DNA from: Treponema denticola | Lineage (GTDB): Bacteria; Spirochaetota; Spirochaetia; Treponematales; Treponemataceae | Assembly: GCF_024400535.1 (NCBI RefSeq) | Contig: NZ_CP038800.1 | Span: 2,170,001 to 2,234,000, forward strand | Direction of reading: 5' to 3' | DNA: 64,000 bases | In this document: positions 34,900 through 43,859 of the stretch, piece by piece | How the letters are laid out: each line of letters starts with the position of its first letter | Numbering within the stretch: position 1 is the stretch's first letter | Notes under the pieces: generated by a model | What the model saw: only the letters and a program-made list of their open reading frames with translations | What the model was told of the DNA's origin: nothing | Databases searched by the model: none | Position numbers and translations under genes: made by a program

Positions 34900-35649
34900 T
34901 CAGCAAGACCGCCATTTATCAAGCTGAGCCTGTATTAAGGCTTTTCCTTCTTCAAGAATCTTCAGCTGATCTTCCTTTGTTAGGGGGGCGTCATAGACTT
35001 TTAAAAGCTTAATTCTATAGGCTCCGCCTTTTAAATTTTTTGCCAAGCGCGTAAGAGAGGATAACTTCCATCCGCCGTCCACTGCGCAAACTGCAACCGG
35101 CATAGGAGCCGAATTTAAAAAACGCCTAAAACCCGCAGCATGAAAAGTTTTTAACTCTCCATCCTTTGAGCGGGAGCCTTCAGGGAAGATAACTGGAATA
35201 AGATTATTTTTTACAACATGTTCTGCAAATTTGTCGACAGACTTCATAGCCTGAGTGGGACTTCCGGTTCTTTTTACCAGACAGTGTTTTCCGCTTTTTA
35301 ACATAGGCGATACAAGGGGAATATTATGCCCTAATTCCTCTTTTGCAACAAAACGGAGACGGGTACCGTTATAATAGTTCATATGAACCACGATATCTAA
35401 AAGGCTTTGGTGATTGGATATAACCAAATATTGATCCGGCAATTTATCGATAAGAGAATAATCTCCTTCAAACCTAAAACCTATATATTTTTTAAAGACA
35501 GCAAAAATCAAACGGGGGGCCGGACCGACTATTACACGGCTATTAACCCAATCGCATCCCTTTCTATATACGGAATGGCATATACCGATGAGAGCGGACC
35601 TCCAACTTAAAAGAACTAAACAACATGAAATTGCAATAAAGGCACCCAC
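34900..35649 (-). CDS. plsC: 1-acylglycerol-3-phosphate O-acyltransferase
   Basis: The 249-residue membrane-associated enzyme acylates lysophosphatidic acid to phosphatidic acid in phospholipid synthesis. It has an N-terminal membrane segment, SNHQSLLD (the HX4D catalytic motif) and VIFPEGSRSKDGELK (the substrate-binding EGxRS motif). AGGAGGAG precedes the GTG start at 35649. It is the last gene of a stretch with dinG upstream (22 bases), probably one transcript. Confidence 0.92.
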   Translation of the reverse strand: MGAFIAISCCLVLLSWRSALIGICHSVYRKGCDWVNSRVIVGPAPRLIFAVFKKYIGFRFEGDYSLIDKLPDQYLVISNHQSLLDIVVHMNYYNGTRLRFVAKEELGHNIPLVSPMLKSGKHCLVKRTGSPTQAMKSVDKFAEHVVKNNLIPVIFPEGSRSKDGELKTFHAAGFRRFLNSAPMPVAVCAVDGGWKLSSLTRLAKNLKGGAYRIKLLKVYDAPLTKEDQLKILEEGKALIQAQLDKWRSC

Positions 35650-35671
35650 TGGCTCCTCCTAAAAATAGAGT

Positions 35672-37801
35672 TTACCTATTATACAAAAAATCTTCTATTT
35701 TATTCAATATGTCTTTAGTTTCAGAAAAACATTGAAGAGTTTTAGGAATACTTTGAATAAATATAGAGCCGTACCGTTTTACCAAAAGACGCTTATCCAA
35801 AACCGTAACTATTCCTCTATCGGTGTTGGAGCGCATAAGCCTTCCGAAGCCCTGCCTAAACTGCACAACCGCTTCCGGCACACTCAGCTGCATAAAGGAA
35901 TTTCCTCCGGCTCGTTCAATTAAATCCGACCGGGCTTTAAAAATAGGCTCAGTCGGAACAGCAAACGGAAGTTTTACCAAAATTACATGGGAAAGAGACT
36001 CCCCCGGTACATCCACTCCGGCCCAAAAGGAAGATGTAGCAAACAAACAGCTCGAAACATCTTCCTTAAACTTGTCTAAAAGCTGCATCCTGTCAGCCTC
36101 GCCTTGTTTTAAGATTTTTATATCCTCATCGATGTGTCCTCTGACATAATCGCAAGTTTTTTGAAGCGAGTCATAAGATGTAAACAAGATGAGGGTTTTA
36201 CCTTGAGTTATTTCCAACAGGGAAAGCACTGTTTCGTTTACAGCTTCTTGAAAACGAATTTCATCAGGCATGGGCATGTCCGTGGGAATATTAAAAACAA
36301 CATTTTTTTCATAAGGGAAGGGAGAAGGGAAAAAGCCCGTTATAATTTCTTTTTCGGTAAAATTATAAAGTCCGCTTCTATTAAGCCAAAAATTAAAATC
36401 CTCCCCTATTTTTAAAGTAGCCGAAAGGCAGATAACCGTTGCCATAGGCATAAAAACGGAGCGGCGCATTATTGGAGCTAAGTTTAAAGGTGTTTGAATA
36501 AACCTAACTGCCTCACCTTGAGAAGTTTTTATTTTCTCAAACCAAAAAACATCATTTGGGAATTCCGTCCGGTTTAAAAAATTTTCCATCACTGAAGCCA
36601 TTTTTTTTAAGCGGCGTAAAATTACAAAGCCTTCTCTTATATAATCTTCTTCATCCTTATCCTCATCAGCCGAATTTATCAGACTTTCAAGTTTTATATT
36701 AAGATTATTTATATTTTGAAAAAAAGTATCTATCAATGATAAAATATCGCCAGCCTCATCGCTTGCAGTTTGAGAAAGCCCCTTGGACTGAACATTTTGT
36801 AATATCTGTAAGGCTTTTTCTTCAAGGACGCTAAAAGAAGCCGTGCATACTTCCAGCAAATTTATAATAGAAGTAAAAAGCTCCGCTTTTTTAGAAATTG
36901 CAACTATACCGCTTAAAATGCCGGCTTGTTTTCCGCGCCTAAAACGGTAAAGCAAATTAATTTGCCTATGCAAGGTAAACCGTGAAATATCATTTGAAAA
37001 AAAACTTTGGGCAGCATCTTCAATTCCATGAGCTTCGTCTATTATTATGTTGTCATAAGAAGGGAGCACAGCAGTTCCCTGATATCCGAAGCCTTCTGCA
37101 CGGACCGAAAGATCTGCAAAAAGGATATGATGGTTTGCCACCAATACGGAAGCGGCTTCAGCCTCTTTTTTTAACTTCATCACAAAGCAGCCTGCAAAGT
37201 AAGGACATTTATTCATTGAACAGTTATCAGGCTCGGAACACACATTCGACCAAACCCAGTCTGAAGGCATAAAGTCAAGATCGGAGCGGCTCCCATCCTT
37301 TGTTTCCGTAGCCCATTCTTTTATTTTTTCAAGCTCTTCCTGTCCTTCCGTAAAAAAATCATTTTCTTTCAAGGCCTGAGACAAGCGGCGGAGACATAAA
37401 AAATTATGCCGACCCTTTACCAAAACAGCCCTTGTATCCTTAAAAGCCTCACCCAATATTTTTTTTGCGGTCGGTAAATCTTTTTCGATAAGCTGCTGCT
37501 GTAAATTAATCGTACCTGTAGAAATTACAATACGCTTTTTATTCTGTTTTGCCCAGATAATAGCCGGCAAAAGATAAGCTAAACTTTTGCCGACCCCCGT
37601 ACCTGCTTCGAATACGCCGATAGCTTCTTCATTAAAACATCGGCAGATAGATCTTGTTAAAGACAGTTGAGGTTTGCGGGCCTCATATTTTTCAAAAAAA
37701 GAAGCAAAATTTCCGCCTTCATCCAATAGGCTTGAAACCTTTTCAGGGTCAAGGGGCCTTATATATTCATCATCAAAATAATTGTCGTCAAAATATTCCA
37801 T
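35672..37801 (-). CDS. dinG: DinG-family ATP-dependent DNA helicase
   Basis: The 709-residue XPD/DinG-type helicase has Walker A FEAGTGVGKSLAYLLPA, the DEAH box (IIIDEAHGIED), motif Ia ISTGTINLQQQL and C-terminal GVDVPGESLSHVIL and QGFGRLMRSNTDRG. Cysteines in NVCSEPDNCSMNKCPYFAGC fit the iron-sulfur cluster of this family, which couples redox state to unwinding of R-loops and damaged DNA. It is followed closely by plsC. No N-terminal exonuclease domain is present. Confidence 0.93.
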   Translation of the reverse strand: MEYFDDNYFDDEYIRPLDPEKVSSLLDEGGNFASFFEKYEARKPQLSLTRSICRCFNEEAIGVFEAGTGVGKSLAYLLPAIIWAKQNKKRIVISTGTINLQQQLIEKDLPTAKKILGEAFKDTRAVLVKGRHNFLCLRRLSQALKENDFFTEGQEELEKIKEWATETKDGSRSDLDFMPSDWVWSNVCSEPDNCSMNKCPYFAGCFVMKLKKEAEAASVLVANHHILFADLSVRAEGFGYQGTAVLPSYDNIIIDEAHGIEDAAQSFFSNDISRFTLHRQINLLYRFRRGKQAGILSGIVAISKKAELFTSIINLLEVCTASFSVLEEKALQILQNVQSKGLSQTASDEAGDILSLIDTFFQNINNLNIKLESLINSADEDKDEEDYIREGFVILRRLKKMASVMENFLNRTEFPNDVFWFEKIKTSQGEAVRFIQTPLNLAPIMRRSVFMPMATVICLSATLKIGEDFNFWLNRSGLYNFTEKEIITGFFPSPFPYEKNVVFNIPTDMPMPDEIRFQEAVNETVLSLLEITQGKTLILFTSYDSLQKTCDYVRGHIDEDIKILKQGEADRMQLLDKFKEDVSSCLFATSSFWAGVDVPGESLSHVILVKLPFAVPTEPIFKARSDLIERAGGNSFMQLSVPEAVVQFRQGFGRLMRSNTDRGIVTVLDKRLLVKRYGSIFIQSIPKTLQCFSETKDILNKIEDFLYNR

Positions 37802-37832
37802 AAAACCGCAAAATTTTTATACTAAAAAGAAT

Positions 37833-38561
37833 CTAACTTATTTTGGATACGAAATAATTAAAAAGCTCCTGCATTTTTGTATTTCTTTCGCTTAACATCT
37901 CAGGGTGCCACTGTACTCCGAACATAAAAGAATCTGAAGAAAAATTCTCAATCATCTCTATAATACCGTCTTGGGCTCTTGCCGTAACCTCAAAACCTGA
38001 TCCGGGATTTTTTATAGCCATGTGATGATAAGAGTTTACCAAAACCTTATCCCCCAAAATATGGTAAAGGCCTGAATTTTTTTCTACTTGAATAGAATGG
38101 GTGGCTTCATTATAAGCCGCCTGCTGTTTATGCTTAATATAAAACTCTACATGTTCGTCTATATCTTGCCAAAGAGAACCGCCGAAATAAACATTTAAGA
38201 TTTGACAGCCTCTGCAAATTCCCATAATAGGTTTCTTTTGTTCATAGGCAGATTTTATTAAAAGAAAATCAAACTTATCCCTTTTGGGTAAAATACCGGA
38301 AAGTTTTTTATAAGGCTCTTCATTCCACAAAAGAGGATTTACATCGTGCCCCCCGCTTAAAAGAACAGCATCAAGTTTTTCAACCAGAGCGCTTACCGCC
38401 TCAGGATCATCAATTACGGGAATGACCATAGGAAGGGCATTTGCTCTTTTGATCGAATCTACACAAGCATAACTCACATTTACATGCTCAAATCCGGCAA
38501 AGTATTCGTCTTTATCAAAAGATATACTTGCAGATATCCCAATAACAGGCTTATTTTTCAT
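37833..38561 (-). CDS. Class I glutamine amidotransferase / gamma-glutamyl-GABA hydrolase family
   Basis: The 242-residue enzyme has LLSGGHDVNPLL, the nucleophile elbow MGICRGCQILNV with the catalytic Cys, and FGVQWHPE with the catalytic His, matching peptidase family C26 (PuuD-like). It hydrolyses gamma-glutamyl amides such as gamma-glutamyl-GABA; the real substrate is unknown here because no polyamine genes are nearby. GGAGG precedes the ATG. It stands as a single gene. Confidence 0.88.
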   Translation of the reverse strand: MKNKPVIGISASISFDKDEYFAGFEHVNVSYACVDSIKRANALPMVIPVIDDPEAVSALVEKLDAVLLSGGHDVNPLLWNEEPYKKLSGILPKRDKFDFLLIKSAYEQKKPIMGICRGCQILNVYFGGSLWQDIDEHVEFYIKHKQQAAYNEATHSIQVEKNSGLYHILGDKVLVNSYHHMAIKNPGSGFEVTARAQDGIIEMIENFSSDSFMFGVQWHPEMLSERNTKMQELFNYFVSKIS

Positions 38562-38650
38562 ATAACCTCCGGCACAAGGAGTTTATTCTAACATATTTTC
38601 TGTCTAATTTCAATACAACAATTTATAAAGTAAAAAATCTTATCTATGAC

Positions 38651-38679
38651 TTGATTTTTTTCCATTATAGTTTTAGAAT
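38651..38679 (+). promoter_or_regulatory. Promoter with -10 box 8 nt from the start codon
   Basis: TTGATT (38651-38656), a 17-base spacer and TAGAAT (38674-38679) lie immediately before ATG 38688; no Shine-Dalgarno is visible, so a leaderless mRNA is predicted. Confidence 0.55.
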
Positions 38680-38687
38680 ACCGCCCC

Positions 38688-39620
38688 ATGGGAACAAATA
38701 AATTTCTTACACATATTATACTAATTGCTATCGTAGTTGTACTTATTGCCGGATGTTCAAAAGCAGAGAACATATTTTTCAAAAAGGATAAAGCAGCCTT
38801 GCCTGACCGCACAACAGCAAAAACAGGGCCGCGTGTTATTGCAGGCACTATGTCCATAGTAGAAATTTTAGATGACCTCGGCTATAAAAATGTTGCAGGC
38901 GTTCCTTCAAGCCGTCATCCCATGCCTGAGCTTTATGCGAAGACCGAAAAAATCGGAATGCCATTGCAGCCAGATATCGAAACTGTAAAACGGCTGAATG
39001 CGGATATCTATTTGGCCTCCCTAGGCTCAAAACCAACATTGGATAAGATCTTCCAAAACCAAAACATAAAAACTGACTATGTCGACTTAAATTCCTATGA
39101 GGCATGTTTAAATACAATCAAACATCTGGGAGAAATAACTTCAAAACAAAAAGAGGCCGAGCACATAATTCAAACGATTGAAGCAAAAACCCTTGAAGTA
39201 CGCCGCTCCATTTACAGCAAAAAAAGCCCCAAGGTCTTGATGCTTTTAGGTTCTCCTAAAAAACTGATGATGGGAACAAAAAACTGCTACACAGGAAGTT
39301 TAATGGAAGTTTTAAAAATTCACAATATCGCAAACGATATCGGAGACTTTGACAAATCCTATATTCCCATCAACATAGAAGAAATCGTAAAACATCAGCC
39401 GGACATAATCATACGCCTTACCCATACAAATTCTGAAAATACTGCCGAAAGTCTCAGGACTGAATTTGCAAAGAATGAAATTTGGCAGAAGGTAAAGGCT
39501 GTAAAAGAAGATAAAATCTACGACCTTGACAGTAATTTATACACCGTTTCACGGAACATCAAAATAATGCAGGCCGTCGAAAATTTAAAAGAAATAATCT
39601 ACGGAGAAACCGAAAATTAA
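38688..39620 (+). CDS. Periplasmic binding lipoprotein of a metal/haem/cobalamin-type ABC importer
   Basis: The 310-residue lipoprotein (lipobox LIAGC) matches the type III solute-binding fold of FhuD/BtuF/HmuT proteins: PRVIAGTMSIVEILDDLGY, PDIETVKRLNADIYLASLG and the long helix between lobes, then HQPDIIIRLTHTN. Ligand could be ferric-siderophore, haem or cobalamin. It is followed by a FecCD-type permease after 18 bases. No ATPase gene is in the window. Confidence 0.9.
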   Translation: MGTNKFLTHIILIAIVVVLIAGCSKAENIFFKKDKAALPDRTTAKTGPRVIAGTMSIVEILDDLGYKNVAGVPSSRHPMPELYAKTEKIGMPLQPDIETVKRLNADIYLASLGSKPTLDKIFQNQNIKTDYVDLNSYEACLNTIKHLGEITSKQKEAEHIIQTIEAKTLEVRRSIYSKKSPKVLMLLGSPKKLMMGTKNCYTGSLMEVLKIHNIANDIGDFDKSYIPINIEEIVKHQPDIIIRLTHTNSENTAESLRTEFAKNEIWQKVKAVKEDKIYDLDSNLYTVSRNIKIMQAVENLKEIIYGETEN

Positions 39621-39638
39621 ATTCTAAAGGGTAAAAAA

Positions 39639-40622
39639 ATGCCGGATAAACGCCGAAGAAAAATGCTTATCTTTCTCTTTATTTCTTGTATTCTTCTAGC
39701 CTTATCCGTTTTGGCTGCAATCTATTTCGGAAGCACAAGGATACCTCTGAATGAGATTATAAAAATTATATTCTATCATGAAAATTCCGATTTTGCCATA
39801 ATTATTTGGGACATAAGAATTCCCAGAATTATTTTAGCTTTGATAGTCGGAGCAAACCTTGCAGCTTCAGGTGCCCTTCTCCAAGCGGTTATTCAAAACC
39901 CATTGGCAGACCCCGGAATAATAGGCATTTCAAGCGGAGCAAAGCTGGGGCTCTTACTGGCTCTCTTAATTTTTCCGCAATTTGTTACGGCAGCCCCCCT
40001 CTTCGCATTTATAGGGGCAATGGGTGCGGCAGTCTTGGTTTACCTTTTGGCTTGGAAAGGCGGAGTAAAAACCGTCCGCCTTATTTTGGCAGGGGTTGCA
40101 GTAAACGCTTTTTTTGCAGGAGTAAGTTATCTTATCACAATCTTAAACAGCGATAAAATTCAAAACATCATGCTTTGGCTCAGCGGAAACCTTTCGGGAC
40201 GCAGTATGTATGATGTCAAACTTATGCTGCCCTACTCGCTCATAGGCCTTACAGCCGCCCTTGCAGCCATCCGTCCGAGCAATCTCCTTTTATTCGGAGA
40301 CGAAAAGGCCGGCAGTTTAGGCTTAAACATTACAAAAAGCCGAATTCTAATTTCGCTCACAGCCTCCTTTTTGGCAGCTATTTCCACATCCCTCGTCGGA
40401 GTCATAAGCTTTGTAGGCCTTGTAATTCCCCACATCGTAAGACTTATAACAGGCCCCAACTACAAATATCTTTTACCCCTTTCGATATTAAACGGAGGGA
40501 TATTTTTGCTTATAGCCGACACATTTGCGCGCACAATAGCAGCACCTATAGAGTTACCTGTCGGTACCCTGATGGCTCTGGTCGGCGGCCCTTTTTTTGT
40601 TTATCTTTTAAGGAGGAAGTAA
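39639..40622 (+). CDS. FecCD-family ABC transporter permease
   Basis: The 327-residue protein has about nine or ten membrane segments and the FecCD signatures RIPRIILALIVGANLAASGAL, QNPLADPGIIGISSGAKLG and GVISFVGLVIPHIVRLITG, the last region coupling to the ATPase. It imports whatever the upstream binding protein captures. Its stop codon (TAA, 40620-40622) directly abuts the next start, and the AGGAGG in its last codons serves as that gene's ribosome binding site. The required ATPase must be encoded elsewhere. Confidence 0.93.
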   Translation: MPDKRRRKMLIFLFISCILLALSVLAAIYFGSTRIPLNEIIKIIFYHENSDFAIIIWDIRIPRIILALIVGANLAASGALLQAVIQNPLADPGIIGISSGAKLGLLLALLIFPQFVTAAPLFAFIGAMGAAVLVYLLAWKGGVKTVRLILAGVAVNAFFAGVSYLITILNSDKIQNIMLWLSGNLSGRSMYDVKLMLPYSLIGLTAALAAIRPSNLLLFGDEKAGSLGLNITKSRILISLTASFLAAISTSLVGVISFVGLVIPHIVRLITGPNYKYLLPLSILNGGIFLLIADTFARTIAAPIELPVGTLMALVGGPFFVYLLRRK

Positions 40623-41084
40623 ATGGGATTAAAAGAAGCACGCGATCATTTAAGCTTATTTTCACTGGAAGACAGAATTATAGAATTCGAAACCTCAAGT
40701 GCAACCGTAGATCTTGCGGCAGAGGCGGTAGGCTGTAGGCCAGAATTCATCGTAAAAACCCTGGCATTTATGGTAAAAGAAGATCCTATACTCATCCTTC
40801 TTGCAGGATCGGCCCGCATAGACAATGCAAAATTCAGGAAAACATTCCACTGCAAAACAAAGATGATGAATGAAGAACAGCTTTTCAATTTTATCGGCCA
40901 TCCTGCAGGCGGGGTTTGCCCCTTCGGCCTAAAGACTCAAGTTCCTGTTTATATAGACGAATCTATAAGGCCATTGGATTGGGTCTATCCCGCAGCAGGA
41001 ACCGAAAACACGGCCGTCCGCATGAATGTTCAAGAACTTGAAAAAGCATCACAAGCTGTAACATGGATAAGCGTGAGCAAATAA
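40623..41084 (+). CDS. YbaK/EbsC-type aminoacyl-tRNA deacylase
   Basis: The 153-residue protein matches the YbaK/ProX-like deacylase fold: SSATVDLAAEAVG, EFIVKTLAFMV (with the conserved Lys), VCPFGLKTQVPVYIDESI and PAAGTENTAVRM. Such enzymes hydrolyse mischarged Cys-tRNA(Pro) or Ala-tRNA(Pro). The gene begins directly after the permease stop codon, so it is co-translated with the importer genes; a functional link between the two is not obvious. Confidence 0.88.
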   Translation: MGLKEARDHLSLFSLEDRIIEFETSSATVDLAAEAVGCRPEFIVKTLAFMVKEDPILILLAGSARIDNAKFRKTFHCKTKMMNEEQLFNFIGHPAGGVCPFGLKTQVPVYIDESIRPLDWVYPAAGTENTAVRMNVQELEKASQAVTWISVSK

Positions 41085-41085
41085 T

Positions 41086-41730
41086 CTAAAATCTTATATT
41101 CAAAGCAAGCCCTACTCCCTCAGGACTAATGACAGGAACAGGAGTAAATGAAACCTTAGGTATCTTTTTTATTAACACATCATTTAAGGTTTGATTATAC
41201 CTTTTTACATATAAGCTCGCTGTAATTAATGAAGCAATACGGTTAACAAGCATAATACTTCCGGCTGAATAGGCCACATAACTGAATATCTTCATTCTCC
41301 TATCAATATTGGCTAGACCTGTCTGAAAGTCCGAACTAGTGGTGGAAAATAGATCTACCAAATTAATAAATTGCATAGTAAGCACCGATAACACCGATAA
41401 ACCGTCAATAGCGGCATGAATTCCTCCGCCCAGCATATCGCCGCAAGCAAAATTACCGCTGCCGAACCCGACAAACCCATTTAACAAAAGAGGCACAGCC
41501 AAGTCTTTTTGGTATTTTTTTTGAATCAATAAAATTTGCTCATTATTTAATTTTTGAGAATATTCAGAGATTAAATCTTTGTTTTTAAAAAGGTTTTTAC
41601 TTATAAGTTGATTCACAGTCAAATAATAAGAAAAACTTTCATCATCTTCATTAATTTGTTTTACATTTTCTTCGGCATATAAAGAAAAACCTATGAGCAA
41701 AAGCACTGTAACCATAAGCATTTTTTTCAT
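41086..41730 (-). CDS. P13-like outer-membrane-associated protein
   Basis: The 214-residue protein has a signal peptide (MVTVLLLIGFSLYAEE), a helical middle and a hydrophobic stretch with GFGSGNFACGDMLGGGIHAAIDG, resembling the Gly-rich motif of Borrelia P13-family proteins. P13 is a spirochaete outer-membrane protein reported to form channels. The match is by motif and topology, so function is tentative. GGAGG before the ATG and a promoter at 41755-41783 support expression. Confidence 0.6.
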   Translation of the reverse strand: MKKMLMVTVLLLIGFSLYAEENVKQINEDDESFSYYLTVNQLISKNLFKNKDLISEYSQKLNNEQILLIQKKYQKDLAVPLLLNGFVGFGSGNFACGDMLGGGIHAAIDGLSVLSVLTMQFINLVDLFSTTSSDFQTGLANIDRRMKIFSYVAYSAGSIMLVNRIASLITASLYVKRYNQTLNDVLIKKIPKVSFTPVPVISPEGVGLALNIRF

Positions 41731-41754
41731 AACTTTACCTCCGCTTATAGCATA

Positions 41755-41783
41755 ATTCTAAGCTGAATCTAGGATTTTGTCAA
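41755..41783 (-). promoter_or_regulatory. Promoter of the P13-like gene
   Basis: Minus-strand TTGACA (41783-41778), a 17-base spacer and TAGAAT (41760-41755) stand about 25 bases before ATG 41730; GGAGG is present in the leader. Confidence 0.7.
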
Positions 41784-41829
41784 GCTTAGAGATATCATTA
41801 AAAAAGTTATCCATAGGAATAATTTTATA

Positions 41830-41867
41830 TTGACTTTTAATACGTAATAATCTATACTTAATACGTA
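41830..41867 (+). promoter_or_regulatory. Promoter and putative two-site operator of the toxin-antitoxin operon
   Basis: TTGACT (41830-41835) and TATACT (41853-41858) are 17 bases apart. TAATACGTA occurs at 41838-41846 and again at 41859-41867, exactly 21 bases (two helical turns) later, flanking the -10 box; each contains the palindrome TACGTA. This is the expected layout for an autorepressor binding cooperatively. Confidence 0.65.
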
Positions 41868-41878
41868 TGGAGGTAAAT

Positions 41879-42121
41879 ATGCCAAAAAAACTTACTTTAA
41901 GTATCGATAATGAACTGATAGATTTTGCCCATCTTTACTCCCGAAAAAGCGGAATATCTATTTCAAGGTTATTTGAACAATATCTTATGAATTTACGGAA
42001 CACCGATAACCAACACAAGCTTAACCCCAAAACAGCCGCCTTGTATGGAATCTTTGAAAAACACCCTATACCGGATAAAAAAGAATTGCGGAAAGAATTT
42101 TATGAAAAAGGTTCTAATTGA
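41879..42121 (+). CDS. Antitoxin of the DUF6364 type
   Basis: The 80-residue protein starts PKKLTLSIDNELIDFAHLYS, a ribbon-helix-helix-like N-terminus (strand with alternating residues, then helix) typical of DNA-binding antitoxins, followed by a helical C-terminus (KKELRKEFYEKGSN) that would wrap around the toxin. GGAGG at about 41869-41873 serves ATG 41879; the ATG at 41867 overlaps that site and is unlikely. It overlaps the PIN toxin gene by 20 bases. Confidence 0.75.
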   Translation: MPKKLTLSIDNELIDFAHLYSRKSGISISRLFEQYLMNLRNTDNQHKLNPKTAALYGIFEKHPIPDKKELRKEFYEKGSN

Positions 42122-42521
42122 TTTAAATATAATTTTGGATTTTCTTAACAAACGTAATTTTCACGAGGAAGCGGCAAATATTATAAATATGTGTGTCGAA
42201 AAAAAGCTATTCGGTTTCATTGCTGCTCACGAAATAACAACCCTATCTTATTTTTTATTAAAAGAAAAAAAAGATAAAAACAAGGCAGCTGATATTATTT
42301 CTGCCCTTCTTGATATGTTTAATATAATTCCTATTGATGAAAAAATTTTAAGAGAAGCTTTATTTTCTCCGGTTAAGGATTATGAAGATGCTGTAATTGA
42401 AGTAAGTGCCGTAAAAAATAGTATTGACTACATAATTTCAAGAAATTTAGGCGATTTTAAATCGGCAAGAGTTCAAGTCTTTACGCCGGAACAATTCTTT
42501 ATAAAAGTATCAAACTCTTAA
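42102..42521 (+). CDS. PIN-domain toxin (RNase)
   Basis: The 139-residue protein has the PIN fold: KKVLIDLNIILDFLNKR with the first acidic residues (D6, D12), AAHEITTLSYFLL, YEDAVIEVSA with the conserved Asp, and IISRNLGDFKSA. PIN toxins are Mg-dependent ribonucleases. The start overlaps the antitoxin end and has GGAAAG upstream. The 3' end overlaps the convergent gene by 12 bases. Cognate antitoxin is the gene before it. Confidence 0.88.
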   Translation: MKKVLIDLNIILDFLNKRNFHEEAANIINMCVEKKLFGFIAAHEITTLSYFLLKEKKDKNKAADIISALLDMFNIIPIDEKILREALFSPVKDYEDAVIEVSAVKNSIDYIISRNLGDFKSARVQVFTPEQFFIKVSNS

Positions 42522-43463
42522 ATCGACTGAAAGAGGAGGTTCGTATTTTGACGGCTCTCCATAGCGGACAAAAACGGAGGCGGTATCCGAATCGAAAAAT
42601 CCAGCTTCCGTTAGGCAGGAAGTAAAAAGCTTTTCCAGATCAGTTTTTTCCTTTTGTGAAAGTTCGGAGTCTTCACGCATAAATATAAACTCTTTATCCT
42701 GCAAAGAAAAAATCCAAGATTCGTCTTCGCCGGAATTTTTAAAATTACAGCGAAGTACCAGAGACCTAAGCTTTTTTAAGCTTATATCCAATAGAAGAGC
42801 CAAAGAACCTGAGGCCTTGGAAGAATCAAATTCTCTGTCAAAGGGAAGGATTATCCAATGAAGACCCTCACCTTTTAAGTGATTTATCATCTCCAAAACT
42901 TCATCATCATTTTTTTCACCGCCGCCGCCGAAAAGGGCTTCATAGATTTGCGAAAAAAGCTCATCAGAAAGCTCAATGCCCTTGTTTTCGATAAGAGAGG
43001 CGGCAAAGGCGCTTTTTTCCTTTTCTTTTAAAGAGGCTCGGCCTGATGCCTTAGCTGCCGTCTTTTTGTGCAAAAAGTTAAAAATGCGGTTTATCGATTT
43101 TTCATCAAGGCGGCTTTCTATCGCCGTAAAAAAGGCAAGAATACTTGAAGTCAATTCGTTTTGCGGAAGTCCAAGTTTAGAAAAGATGTCCTTTGAAGAA
43201 GAGGCGTCATCTCCCTTTTCGGGAATGAGAAGAACTCTATCAGAGTCGATGACAACTCTCATTTTTAGACTGTCGCCTTCCTTTAGGCTTCCTGAAACAT
43301 TCCCCTCAAAAATACTTCCGTTAAAAAAAATACGGGCTGCCCCGTCCGTCTTTAAGCTTAAAATTTTAGCGTTTACAATATCGCCGTTTTTTAAGCTCAT
43401 CGAACCTGAGGCAGCCCGTCTTGAGGCGGTAAAAAAAACTTTTGTACCGTCCGTATAAATCAC
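42510..43463 (-). CDS. Hypothetical treponemal protein next to the rplS operon
   Basis: The 317-residue protein has no signal peptide or membrane segment. The N-terminal 85 residues form small beta segments (GDIVNAKILSLKTDGAARIFF, EGNVSGSLKEGDSLKMRV), similar in character to the N-terminus of FliK-type or OB-like proteins; the rest is helical with a Gly-rich loop (GGGGEKND). I do not recognise a named family. It starts with GTG at 43463 and lacks a clear ribosome binding site; a second start at MSLKNGD is possible. It follows rplS on the same strand. Confidence 0.65.
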   Translation of the reverse strand: MIYTDGTKVFFTASRRAASGSMSLKNGDIVNAKILSLKTDGAARIFFNGSIFEGNVSGSLKEGDSLKMRVVIDSDRVLLIPEKGDDASSSKDIFSKLGLPQNELTSSILAFFTAIESRLDEKSINRIFNFLHKKTAAKASGRASLKEKEKSAFAASLIENKGIELSDELFSQIYEALFGGGGEKNDDEVLEMINHLKGEGLHWIILPFDREFDSSKASGSLALLLDISLKKLRSLVLRCNFKNSGEDESWIFSLQDKEFIFMREDSELSQKEKTDLEKLFTSCLTEAGFFDSDTASVFVRYGEPSKYEPPLSVDLRV

Positions 43464-43499
43464 AAATTTTTTGCCGATTTAAAAGTTTAAACTCAAAGT

Positions 43500-43859
43500 T
43501 TACGAGTCTTTTTTGGTAATAAGGGTCTTAATCTTAGCGGCCTTACCTACCTTATCCCTGATATAGTAAAGTTTAGCTCGGCGTACCTTTCCAGGGCGTA
43601 CAACTTCAACCTTAGCAATTCGAGGTGAATGAAGGGGGAAAACTCGTTCAACCCCTACACCGTAAGAATTTTTTCGTACGGTAAATGTTCTTCCGATTCC
43701 GGAATTTTTAAAACAGATTACCAAGCCCTCATAAACCTGAATTCGCTCGGTCTTTCCTTCAACGATTTTAAAGTGAACTTTAACCGTATCTCCTACACGG
43801 AAAACGGGAGGGTTTTCAGCCTTTTGCTGAGCTTCAATTTTCATAATCAGATCACTCAT
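43500..43859 (-). CDS. rplS: 50S ribosomal protein L19
   Basis: The 119-residue protein has the L19 signatures [32 protein letters not shown] and [20 protein letters not shown]. It is at the interface of the ribosomal subunits. The start at 43859 uses AAGGAGTTT in the end of trmD; this overlaps trmD by 8 bases. Last conserved gene of the operon rpsP-khpA-rimM-trmD-rplS. Confidence 0.98.
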   Translation of the reverse strand: MSDLIMKIEAQQKAENPPVFRVGDTVKVHFKIVEGKTERIQVYEGLVICFKNSGIGRTFTVRKNSYGVGVERVFPLHSPRIAKVEVVRPGKVRRAKLYYIRDKVGKAAKIKTLITKKDS

